This document shows, one piece after another, positions 1-6,528 of a DNA stretch of 7,138 nucleotides; the first letter of the stretch is position 1, and each line of letters begins with the position of its first letter. The DNA is taken from NCBI GenBank assembly GCA_020852775.1, contig JADZAD010000140.1, positions 1-7,138 on the forward strand. Direction: 5' to 3'. The position numbers were made by a program, and so were the translations under genes. Source of the DNA: Anaerolineae bacterium (GTDB lineage Bacteria > Chloroflexota > Anaerolineae > Aggregatilineales > UBA3940). The notes beneath the pieces are model-generated. The model worked only from the letters and a program-made list of their open reading frames with translations, did no database searches and was not told where the DNA came from.

Positions 1-47
1 GCCATGATCTTCTATCCCTCAACCACACCATGACGTTCAACAGGCCC

Positions 48-85
48 GATAAACAACAAGGGGCTCAATCTCCCGAGTGAGCCCC
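48..85 (-). terminator. Rho-independent terminator of the receiver operon
   Basis: A perfect 8-bp stem is seen, with arms GGGGCTCA (60-67) and TGAGCCCC (78-85) around a 10-nt loop. Read on the minus strand, the stem is followed by TTGTTGTTTATC (59 down to 48), a moderately T-rich tail. Read on the plus strand the stem is followed by CATGGTT, with no T-run, so the orientation fits termination of the minus-strand gene that stops at 104. It lies 18 bp past that stop codon. Confidence 0.8.
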
Positions 86-103
86 CATGGTTATCACGTG
101 CGT

Positions 104-721
104 TCAGTGCAGTTCCCATACCGGCTCGCCGTTGAGAATGCGCCTGATCTGATCCGGGAAGCGATCCGGGTCAAGCGGTTTGCCGAGGAAGCCGTTAAAC
201 CCCGCCTCTCTTGCCCGCTTCATCTGTTCGGCACTGGCTTCCGCAGTGACCGCCACTACCAGTGTGTCCTTGAGGCGTGAACTGGCACGCACCTTCTCCA
301 GCGCCTGAAAGCCGTCTTCATACGGAAGCCGGATGTCCATCAGGATCAGATCGATATGAGGCAGTGTGTCGGCAAATTCAACCACCTGCCAGCCGGATGT
401 CTTCCATTCACAGCGCTGGATGCCCATATAGGCCAGCATGCGGGCGATCAGCACGAAGTTTGGTACATTATCCTCGACAACCAGCACATGTGCCCTGGCG
501 GGATCGATCACTGGTTTGCGGACGGATGCCGCAGGCGCGGGGCCTGCGGGGGTAGCCTGTGCCGTGGGCGAGAGCGCAGGCGTACCCGCCTGTGCGGTCG
601 CGGGGAGCGCGGCAGGCTTCGCGCCGGAGGGGAGTACCCCCGCGCCTTCCGGCTTTGCCGCGGGCGTCACTGGCCCGGGCTTCTCGGCGGAAACTTTGGT
701 ATCAGGCTTTACGGGCTCCAT
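104..721 (-). CDS. Stand-alone response regulator receiver with Pro/Ala-rich N-terminal tail
   Basis: The 205-aa protein has two parts. Residues 1-75 are a low-complexity, Pro/Ala/Thr/Lys-rich tail, probably disordered. Residues 77-200 are a CheY-like receiver domain. The phosphorylation apparatus is visible: acidic pair E83/D84 in LVVEDN, phospho-acceptor D129 in LILMDIRLP, switch Thr T159, and K181 in GKPLD. No DNA-binding, GGDEF, phosphatase or kinase domain follows. By family knowledge it should accept phosphate from a histidine kinase or hybrid kinase and act by protein contact in the cytoplasm. The ATG at 721 is preceded by GGGGGTAAGTC, a weak Shine-Dalgarno. An internal GTG at Val71 would give a receiver-only form and cannot be excluded. 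It lies 33 bp downstream of another receiver gene on the same strand, so the two are probably co-transcribed. The kinase partner is not in the window. Confidence 0.9.
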   Translation of the reverse strand: MEPVKPDTKVSAEKPGPVTPAAKPEGAGVLPSGAKPAALPATAQAGTPALSPTAQATPAGPAPAASVRKPVIDPARAHVLVVEDNVPNFVLIARMLAYMGIQRCEWKTSGWQVVEFADTLPHIDLILMDIRLPYEDGFQALEKVRASSRLKDTLVVAVTAEASAEQMKRAREAGFNGFLGKPLDPDRFPDQIRRILNGEPVWELH

Positions 722-737
722 GACTTACCCCCAGCAA

Positions 738-753
738 GACCGTGTTAACGGTC
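738..753 (-). other. Small hairpin between the two receiver genes
   Basis: GACCGT (738-743) and ACGGTC (748-753) form a 6-bp perfect stem with a 4-nt loop in the 33-bp gap between the receiver stop at 755 and the next start at 721. On the minus strand it is followed by TTGC rather than a T-run, so it is not a standard terminator. It could be a processing or stability element, or chance. Confidence 0.3.
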
Positions 754-754
754 G

Positions 755-1204
755 TCAGGTCGTCCGGCGATCGCGTCCGGGAAGCCTGCCGGCCCCCCCG
801 GACAGCGGAGAATCCCTCAGCGGGATTCCTTTGCTGCTACGCGTGTTGATGAAGTTCATCACCTGTCGGGGGAGGGTATCCACATCGATGGGCTTGGAGA
901 TATACCCGTCACACCCGGCGGCCAGCGCCTTGTCAGCGTCTCCTACCATCGCGTTGGCGGTCAGCGCGATAATCGGCAGAGTGTTGAAATCGGGCATTTT
1001 ACGCAGGCGCGCCGTACACTCGTAGCCGTCAATATCCGGCAGGTTGATATCCATCAGAATCAGGTCAGGATTACAGGTCTGTGCCATCTGCAGGCCACTG
1101 GTACCGCTCTCCGCCTCAAATACGACGTGCCCCTGCGCTTCCAGCACACGCTTGATCAGCAGCCGGTTGGTAAACTCGTCTTCTATATAGAGGATGCGAG
1201 ACAT
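755..1204 (-). CDS. Single-domain response regulator, DivK/CheY-like
   Basis: The 149-aa protein is essentially one receiver domain (residues 2-120) plus a short basic, Gly/Arg-rich tail (121-149). Visible active-site residues are acidic E8/D9 in ILYIEDE, phospho-acceptor D52 in LILMDINLP, T82 in ALTANAM, and K104 in YISKPID. The ALTANAM and SKP signatures resemble receivers attached to or partnered with hybrid histidine kinases. It presumably relays phosphate or allosterically controls a partner, since no output domain exists. I chose the ATG at 1204 because the receiver fold begins immediately after it. The in-frame extension up to 1354 reads as non-conserved intergenic sequence. No convincing ribosome binding site precedes 1204: the nearest G-run, GGGGG, is about 14 nt away. 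It is the first gene of a probable two-gene operon and is divergent from metH. The exact orthologue is unknown. Confidence 0.92.
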   Translation of the reverse strand: MSRILYIEDEFTNRLLIKRVLEAQGHVVFEAESGTSGLQMAQTCNPDLILMDINLPDIDGYECTARLRKMPDFNTLPIIALTANAMVGDADKALAAGCDGYISKPIDVDTLPRQVMNFINTRSSKGIPLRDSPLSGGAGRLPGRDRRTT

Positions 1205-1277
1205 CTGTCTGTCTGAAACCCCCGCTGATCCGGCACATCGCAAGGCGAGTACGCCGCTGGCACGATCGACTGTCTTC

Positions 1278-1286
1278 AGTATAGCA
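1278..1286 (-). promoter_or_regulatory. Possible second promoter (extended -10) for the receiver operon
   Basis: The minus strand reads TGCTATACT, an extended -10 of the form TGn plus TATACT. A start near 1271 would give a leader of about 67 nt before the ATG at 1204. No good -35 hexamer lies 16-18 bp upstream, so this is a weaker candidate than the promoter at 1360-1389. Confidence 0.3.
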
Positions 1287-1359
1287 GTATCCGGAGAAGT
1301 GCGTATGGGACATTCGACCCGTATCCGCAGGCGGCATCTACGCCCGCAGGACATGCAGA

Positions 1360-1389
1360 ATTATAGGGGACGAAAGGTGGCTGTAGCAA
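1360..1389 (-). promoter_or_regulatory. Sigma-70-type promoter for the receiver operon
   Basis: On the minus strand, TTGCTA (1389-1384; 4 of 6 to TTGACA) is followed after 18 bp by a perfect TATAAT (1365-1360). A start near 1353 would give a leader of about 150 nt to the ATG at 1204. A perfect -10 hexamer stands out in GC-rich DNA. The -35 lies 7 bp from the inverted repeat at 1397-1428, which suggests control by whatever binds there. Confidence 0.5.
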
Positions 1390-1396
1390 CCATCGC

Positions 1397-1428
1397 CCGC
1401 AGGCAGGTTGTAACCAGTGTGCCTGCGG
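1397..1428. repeat. Perfect 9-bp inverted repeat between divergent promoters (candidate operator)
   Basis: The arms are CCGCAGGCA (1397-1405) and TGCCTGCGG (1420-1428), separated by 14 bp. The spacer itself holds a short palindrome, GGTT-GT-AACC (1406-1415). The element lies between the -35 of the minus-strand promoter (ends 1389) and the -35 of the metH promoter (starts 1433). No T-run follows on either strand, so a terminator is unlikely. Related direct copies of CCGCAGG occur at 1325-1331 and 1344-1350. I infer a protein-binding operator; the regulator is unknown. Confidence 0.5.
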
Positions 1429-1432
1429 CCTG

Positions 1433-1459
1433 TTGACACAGAGTAGCGGACGCTATACT
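1433..1459 (+). promoter_or_regulatory. Promoter of metH
   Basis: A perfect -35 TTGACA (1433-1438) and a strong -10 TATACT (1454-1459) are separated by 15 bp, two short of the optimum. Alternatively the weaker TACTCT (1456-1461) would give 17 bp. The inverted repeat GAGTAG (1441-1446) / CTACTC (1460-1465) brackets the -10. Transcription would begin near 1466, leaving about a 95-nt leader before the metH ATG. Confidence 0.55.
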
Positions 1460-1548
1460 CTACTCCATTCTGAACCAGATGATTGACCCTCATCAGGTGG
1501 CAGCCCGCCCACGCTTTCAGCGAAGCGGAGCGCGCAGCCGGCCGCAGT

Positions 1549-1556
1549 GGAAAGAG
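1549..1556 (+). promoter_or_regulatory. Ribosome binding site that sets the metH start
   Basis: The purine stretch GGAAAGAG ends 5 nt before the ATG at 1562. It overlaps the in-frame GTG at 1547, which would have no ribosome binding site of its own. It therefore favours the ATG at 1562, giving 1229 aa, close to the E. coli MetH length. Confidence 0.6.
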
Positions 1557-1561
1557 CAGCA

Positions 1562-4500
1562 ATGAACCGCAGTGATCTCCTGAAAGATGCCCTCCGTCAG
1601 CGTATCCTCATTCTCGACGGTGCGATGGGAACGATGATTCAGACCTACGGGCTGGATGAGGCGGGTTACCGGGGAGCACGCTTCGCCGATCATCCGCACG
1701 ACCTCAAGGGTGATAACGATCTGTTGAGCCTGACCCGGCCCGAGATCATCACCGCGATCCACGAGGCGTATCTTGAGGCGGGCGCAGATATTGTCGAGAC
1801 CAACACGTTCAACGCGACGGCGATCTCACAGGCCGACTACCACCTTGAGCATCTCGCCTACGAAATGAACAGGGCTGCCGCCAGCCTGGCGAGGGCCGCC
1901 GCCGACCGCATGACGGAGAAGACGCCGGACAGGCCGCGTTTCGTCGGGGGAGCGCTGGGCCCTACTAACCGTACAGCATCGCTTTCTCCGGATGTAAACG
2001 ACCCCGGGGCGCGCAACGTCACCTTCGACCAGTTGGTCACGGCTTACGCGGATGCAGCTCACGGCCTGATCGATGGCGGGGCCGATATCCTGATGATCGA
2101 GACGATCTTCGATACCCTGAACGCCAAGGCCGCGATCTTCGCCACCGAGGTCGTCTTCGAGGAGAAGGGCTTCCGCCTTCCGGTGATGATTTCCGGCACG
2201 ATCACTGACGCCAGCGGGCGCACCCTCTCCGGCCAGACGACCGAGGCCTTCTGGAACTCCGTGGCGCATGCCCGCCCACTGATCGCCGGGCTGAACTGCG
2301 CGCTCGGCGCGGAGGCGCTGCGCTCGTACATTCAGGAGATGTCACGTATCGTCGGCTCCTGCGTGAGCATCTACCCGAACGCGGGCCTGCCGAACCAGTT
2401 CGGTGAGTACGACGAGTCACCGGAGGCGATGGCGGCAGTACTGCGTGACTTCGCCGAGAGCGGGTACGTCAACGTGGTCGGCGGCTGCTGCGGCACCACC
2501 CCGGCGCACATACGTCGGATTGCTGAGGTAATCAGCGGCATTCCGCCGCGCCCGGTACCGAGCATCGAGCCGCGCCTGCGCCTGAGCGGGCTGGAGCCTC
2601 TCACGCTGGAGCGTGAAACCAACTTCGTTAACATCGGTGAGCGAACCAATGTCACCGGGTCCCGCAAGTTCGCCGGGCTGATCCTGAACGGGCAGTATGA
2701 AGAGGCCCTCGCTGTCGCCCGCCAGCAGGTCGAGAACGGCGCGCAGATGATCGACATCAACATGGACGAAGGCATGCTCGACGCCGAAGCGGCGATGGTG
2801 CGCTTCGTCAACCTGCTGATGAGCGAACCCGACATTGCAAAGGTACCGATCGTACTGGACTCCTCACGCTGGCCAGTGATCGAAGCGGGGTTGAAGTGTA
2901 TTCAGGGCAAGTGCGTGATCAACTCGATCAGCATGAAGGAAGGCGTGAACGAGTTCATCCACCACGCCGAGCTGGCCAGGCGCTATGGCGCGGCGGTGAT
3001 CGTCATGGCCTTCGACGAGCAGGGACAGGCTGACACGCTGGCCCGCAAGATCGAGATCTGCCAGCGCGCCTACACGATCCTCACGGAACAGGTCGGGCTG
3101 GCGCCGGAAGACATCATCTTCGACCCGAACATCTTCGCGGTGGCGACAGGCATTGAGGAACATAACGAATACGCGATCGCCTATATCGAAGCGACGCGCT
3201 GGATCAAGCAGAACCTGCCATACGCCCATGTCAGCGGCGGAGTGAGTAATATATCGTTCTCCTTCCGGGGTAACGACCCGGTTCGTGAAGCGATCCACTC
3301 CGTGTTCCTGTACCATGCGGTGCAGGCCGGGATGGATATGGGGATTGTCAATGCGGGTCAACTGGCGATCTACGCCGACCTTGACCCGGACCTGCGTGAG
3401 CGTGTCGAAGACGTGATCCTGAACCGCCGTCCGGATGCGACAGAACGGCTGGTAGAGTTCGCGGAGACGGTCAAGGGGTCAGGCAAGGGACGCCAGAAAG
3501 ATTTAGCCTGGCGGGATAAGCCAGTGAACGAGCGCCTCGCCCATGCCCTGGTGCACGGCCTGACGGACTACATCATCGAGGACACCGAGGAGGCGCGTCA
3601 GCAGGCGGCCCGCCCGCTTGACGTGATCGAGGGGCCGCTGATGGCGGGGATGAACATCGTCGGCGACCTGTTCGGTTCGGGCAAGATGTTCCTGCCGCAG
3701 GTCGTCAAGAGCGCCCGTGTGATGAAACAGGCGGTGGCGCACCTCATCCCGTACATCGAGGCGGAAAAGGCAACCGCTGGAGACACGCGCTCGAACGGGC
3801 GGATTGTGCTCGCTACTGTCAAGGGTGACGTGCATGACATTGGCAAGAATATCGTCGGGGTAGTGCTCCAGTGCAACGGATACGAGGTCATCGACCTCGG
3901 CGTGATGACGCCCGCGACCCGGATTCTTGACACTGCGCGTGAAGTCAGCGCTGATATTATCGGGCTTTCCGGGCTGATCACACCATCGCTGGAAGAAATG
4001 CGGCATGTCGCCCGCGAGATGCAGCGTGAGGGCTTCACCACTCCGCTGCTGATCGGCGGAGCAACCACCTCGAAGGTCCATACCGCCGTCAAGATCGAAC
4101 CGGAATACAAAGGCGGGCCGGTGGTACACGTGATCGATGCATCACGTGCGGTCGGGGTTGCCACGCAGCTTCTGAATGACGAAACACGCCCGACATTCAG
4201 CGAAGGCGTCCGGCAGGAATACAGCGGCCTGCGTGTGGCCCATGCCGGCAGGCAGTCTCGCCAGACGCTCGTTTCGCTGGAAGCAGCCCGTGCTAACCGC
4301 CAGCAGATCGACTGGAACAGCTATCAGCCGCCAAAACCCAGCCGGCCCGGCCTGACTGTGTTCGAGGACTATAGCCTCGACGAAATCGCTGGTTATATCG
4401 ACTGGACACCGTTCTTCCAGGCATGGGAACTGGCCGGAAAGTATCCGGATATTCTGAACGACCCGGCAGTTGGCGAATCGGCCACGCACCTGTTCAACGA

Positions 4501-5251
4501 CGCGCAGAGCATGTTGAAGCAGATGCTCGCGGAGAAGTGGCTGAGTGCCCGCGCTGTCATCGGCCTGTTCCCTGCGAACACCGTCGGGCGCGACGACATC
4601 GACATCTACTCAGACAACAGCCGCACCCATACGCTGGGCACGATTCACACGCTGCGCCAGCAGATGGAACGCCCGCCGGGGCGGCCTAACCTCGCGCTGG
4701 CGGACTTCGTCGCGCCAGTCGAGAGCGGCGTACAGGACTATATCGGCATGTTCGCCGTCACCACCGGGATCGGACTGGATGAGGTCGTCCGGCGCTACGA
4801 GAGTGCAAATGACGACTACCGCGCGATCCTCGCCAAGGCGCTGGCCGATCGCCTTGCGGAGGCTTTCGCAGAACTGATGCACGCAAAGGTACGGAAGGAC
4901 CTGTGGGGCTACTCAGTTGATGAGCGCCTGAGCAATGAGGCGTTGATCGCGGAGGCTTACCGCGGGATCCGCCCGGCGCCGGGATACCCCGCCTGCCCGG
5001 ATCATACCGAGAAGGGCACTCTGTTCGAGCTGATCAACGCGACCAGCCATGCCGGTATCAGCCTGACTGAGAACTTCGCAATGGTTCCTACCGCTGCCGT
5101 CAGCGGCTACTATTTCGCGCATCCGGAGGCGGCCTATTTCGGGCTGGGGCGTATCGCTAAGGATCAGGTCGAGGACTACGCCCGGCGCAAGGGCCTGAGC
5201 CTCAGCGCCGCGGAGCGCTGGCTGGCGCCGAATCTGGCGTATGATGCATAG
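1562..5251 (+). CDS. metH: Cobalamin-dependent methionine synthase (5-methyltetrahydrofolate-homocysteine methyltransferase)
   Basis: This 1229-aa cytosolic enzyme transfers the methyl group of 5-methyl-tetrahydrofolate to homocysteine via cob(I)alamin/methylcobalamin, the last step of methionine synthesis. All modules are present in the canonical order. Homocysteine domain (~1-328): zinc ligands C246 (GLNCALG), C309 and C310 (GGCCGTTP). Folate domain (~350-620): GERTNVTGSRKF and DINMDEGMLDAE. Four-helix cap (~645-735): LFGSGKMFLPQVVKSARVMK. B12 domain (~745-880): DVHDIG with lower axial ligand H758, the S803-G-L805 motif, and GGATTSK. Reactivation domain (~895-1229): SAM-site motif RPAPGYP (1137-1143). 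The length matches E. coli MetH (1227 aa). The reactivation domain implies SAM plus a flavodoxin- or ferredoxin-type reductant supplied elsewhere. metH appears monocistronic, and no metF lies beside it. Nothing is truncated and no key residue is missing. Confidence 0.98.
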   Translation: MNRSDLLKDALRQRILILDGAMGTMIQTYGLDEAGYRGARFADHPHDLKGDNDLLSLTRPEIITAIHEAYLEAGADIVETNTFNATAISQADYHLEHLAYEMNRAAASLARAAADRMTEKTPDRPRFVGGALGPTNRTASLSPDVNDPGARNVTFDQLVTAYADAAHGLIDGGADILMIETIFDTLNAKAAIFATEVVFEEKGFRLPVMISGTITDASGRTLSGQTTEAFWNSVAHARPLIAGLNCALGAEALRSYIQEMSRIVGSCVSIYPNAGLPNQFGEYDESPEAMAAVLRDFAESGYVNVVGGCCGTTPAHIRRIAEVISGIPPRPVPSIEPRLRLSGLEPLTLERETNFVNIGERTNVTGSRKFAGLILNGQYEEALAVARQQVENGAQMIDINMDEGMLDAEAAMVRFVNLLMSEPDIAKVPIVLDSSRWPVIEAGLKCIQGKCVINSISMKEGVNEFIHHAELARRYGAAVIVMAFDEQGQADTLARKIEICQRAYTILTEQVGLAPEDIIFDPNIFAVATGIEEHNEYAIAYIEATRWIKQNLPYAHVSGGVSNISFSFRGNDPVREAIHSVFLYHAVQAGMDMGIVNAGQLAIYADLDPDLRERVEDVILNRRPDATERLVEFAETVKGSGKGRQKDLAWRDKPVNERLAHALVHGLTDYIIEDTEEARQQAARPLDVIEGPLMAGMNIVGDLFGSGKMFLPQVVKSARVMKQAVAHLIPYIEAEKATAGDTRSNGRIVLATVKGDVHDIGKNIVGVVLQCNGYEVIDLGVMTPATRILDTAREVSADIIGLSGLITPSLEEMRHVAREMQREGFTTPLLIGGATTSKVHTAVKIEPEYKGGPVVHVIDASRAVGVATQLLNDETRPTFSEGVRQEYSGLRVAHAGRQSRQTLVSLEAARANRQQIDWNSYQPPKPSRPGLTVFEDYSLDEIAGYIDWTPFFQAWELAGKYPDILNDPAVGESATHLFNDAQSMLKQMLAEKWLSARAVIGLFPANTVGRDDIDIYSDNSRTHTLGTIHTLRQQMERPPGRPNLALADFVAPVESGVQDYIGMFAVTTGIGLDEVVRRYESANDDYRAILAKALADRLAEAFAELMHAKVRKDLWGYSVDERLSNEALIAEAYRGIRPAPGYPACPDHTEKGTLFELINATSHAGISLTENFAMVPTAAVSGYYFAHPEAAYFGLGRIAKDQVEDYARRKGLSLSAAERWLAPNLAYDA

Positions 5252-5284
5252 AAGCTGACGGGTGGCGGTGACACGCTGACAGGC

Positions 5285-6316
5285 TCAGTCATCCTTGCGG
5301 ATGTACCACTGTGCAGCGCGAATCCAGCCGGGAATATCAGGCGAAAAGTGCCCTGGGATACTGAGCAGCATCTCGATGTCCCGGGGTTTTGATTCTGCGA
5401 TCTGCTGGAACGTGCGGATGCCGTGCTGGCGAAGCTGGCGTGCATACAGGTCTGCCAGGCCGGGGATGCGGGTGAGATCGTCATCCGGTGCGCCGGGGGC
5501 CGCCTGCGGAATCCATGAGAGTGGGTCGGACACAGTTTCGCCGGAGGGGAGCATCGCCACTCCGCGCCGGCCGGGCAGTGGATCAGAGGGGTGGTAAACG
5601 ATCTGCGCCTCGACGATTGATGTTTCGTTTTTCTTCCGTTCGCGCAGCAGCGTTTGAAGCTGCTCTTCCTGCTCGCGCAGCATCTGAGCCACGTGCGCGA
5701 TATCCACTTCCCGCTGTTGGCGCTGGCGCGTCAGGCGGTGATGATCCGCGTCATGCTGTTCCAGCAGGGCACGCGCCTCGTCGATTTCCGTCGTTCGGGC
5801 CTTGATCGTCTGCCGCAGCATTCTCAGTTCGCTGTCCTGCCACTGGGCCTGCTGCGTGAGCTTGTTCAGACGGCTGGCGTAGGTTTCCTTGAGCTGTTCC
5901 AGCAGTTCGATTTCCTCCAGGGCCGCGTCGATCTTGCCCAGCAGCGTCTCAGAGGTTTCGGCATGCTCCCGCATCTGGGCCTGCAACGCGGTCATCTGGC
6001 CGCGGGCCGCCTCTACCTCAGCCCGGCGCTCATCGAGTGTCAGAAGCAGGCTCTGGTACTCCCGCGTGTTGTCGCTGATCTGCTGGCGCGCTGCAGAGAC
6101 GGCCTGTGTCAGACGGTTGATCTCGCCATCCATGCGCTGCAGATCAGATTTGGCGGGCTGGTAAATCGCCCCGGTGACGGGGGGATGTTCGTCAGCATGA
6201 GAGGTAACGGCCTTGCGAGGCGCCTTGCCGGCCCGGCCCAGAAACCACCCGGTAAGCAGGCCAGCCACAAGCAGGGCTGCCGCAAGGATATAGGGCCAGT
6301 AGAGGGGAAGGTTCAC
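5285..6316 (-). CDS. Membrane-anchored coiled-coil protein with C-terminal helix-hairpin-helix domain
   Basis: The 343-aa protein has one N-terminal membrane segment (about residues 5-28, hydrophobic and ending in GWFLGRAGK), with basic residues just after it that suggest a cytoplasmic bulk. Residues ~56-232 are rich in Glu, Gln, Arg and Leu with heptad-like spacing, consistent with a long coiled coil. A Pro/Gly-rich linker (~240-278) leads to a C-terminal helix-hairpin-helix-like domain (~279-340: DDLTRIPGLADLYARQL, then GIRTFQQIAE, then WIRAAQWYI). This resembles the HHH_5/DUF4332-type domain common at the ends of bacterial coiled-coil proteins. Such domains often bind DNA non-specifically, but a role here is inference. 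The start is GTG at 6316, with GAGG a few bases upstream (TGAGGATCC). It converges on metH with a 33-bp gap. I see no convincing promoter. The specific function is unknown. Confidence 0.85.
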   Translation of the reverse strand: MNLPLYWPYILAAALLVAGLLTGWFLGRAGKAPRKAVTSHADEHPPVTGAIYQPAKSDLQRMDGEINRLTQAVSAARQQISDNTREYQSLLLTLDERRAEVEAARGQMTALQAQMREHAETSETLLGKIDAALEEIELLEQLKETYASRLNKLTQQAQWQDSELRMLRQTIKARTTEIDEARALLEQHDADHHRLTRQRQQREVDIAHVAQMLREQEEQLQTLLRERKKNETSIVEAQIVYHPSDPLPGRRGVAMLPSGETVSDPLSWIPQAAPGAPDDDLTRIPGLADLYARQLRQHGIRTFQQIAESKPRDIEMLLSIPGHFSPDIPGWIRAAQWYIRKDD

Positions 6317-6528
6317 GGATCCTCAGAGATGTCGGATACTGGAAGGTAGTAAGTACTGTTACGCAAACAATAGACCAACAGCACTATGCTTCCGGAGGTG
6401 GTATAGCTTATAATGACTTGCAATGACCCATGATGGTAGATGATACGCTGTGAGTCTCTGGCAGGCAAGTGACGTATTGATTGATCGTCCGTATTATCTC
6501 GTAATCCCAGGCTGCCGTTAAGATTAGT
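6317..6528. other. AT-rich divergent intergenic region
   Basis: These 212 bases separate the minus-strand coiled-coil/HHH gene from the plus-strand partial gene. GC is 81 of 180 (45%) over 6361-6540, clearly below the coding DNA on the left. It holds a perfect plus-strand TATAAT at 6409-6414 and a phased direct repeat AATGAC at 6412-6417 and 6422-6427. I see no RNA gene, terminator or mobile-element end. Confidence 0.5.
6409..6414 (+). promoter_or_regulatory. Possible -10 element for the right-edge gene
   Basis: The hexamer is an exact TATAAT. Nothing close to TTGACA lies 16-18 bp upstream, and there is no TGn extension. If used, the start would be near 6421 with a leader of about 108 nt to the ATG at 6529. 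A second candidate, TATTAT at 6492-6497, also lacks a -35. The AT-rich context makes chance matches likelier. Confidence 0.25.

Noticed and set aside
1..33. Possible 3' tail of a plus-strand gene ending at TGA 31-33
   Set aside because: One frame is open for ten codons to this TGA, but ten codons carry no usable evidence. The adjacent terminator is oriented for the minus strand.
438..1025. Plus-strand 195-codon frame antisense to both receiver genes
   Set aside because: It spans two convincing receiver genes and the gap between them, and its Ala/Gly/Ser-rich translation is what GC-rich antisense of such genes produces.
1205..1354. Upstream in-frame extension of the DivK/CheY-like receiver to 1354
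   Set aside because: The added residues precede the first beta strand, resemble no receiver family extension, and lie over the promoter-like TGCTATACT. The ATG at 1204 sits directly before the fold.
1547..1561. GTG start for metH five codons upstream of the ATG
   Set aside because: The purine-rich ribosome binding site at 1549-1556 overlaps this GTG and is correctly spaced for the ATG at 1562.
1466..1561. Cobalamin, SAM or SAH riboswitch upstream of metH
   Set aside because: CTCATCAGGTGGCAG at 1489-1503 faintly recalls a SAM-type 5' strand, but the conserved partner (GGCAACC-like) and the cobalamin and SAH cores are absent, and about 95 nt is too short for a cobalamin class.
5654..6349. Plus-strand 231-codon frame antisense to the coiled-coil/HHH gene
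   Set aside because: It is the reverse of a coiled-coil gene with clear membrane, heptad and HHH features. Its Leu/Arg/Gln-rich translation is a mirror of that repeat-like codon pattern.
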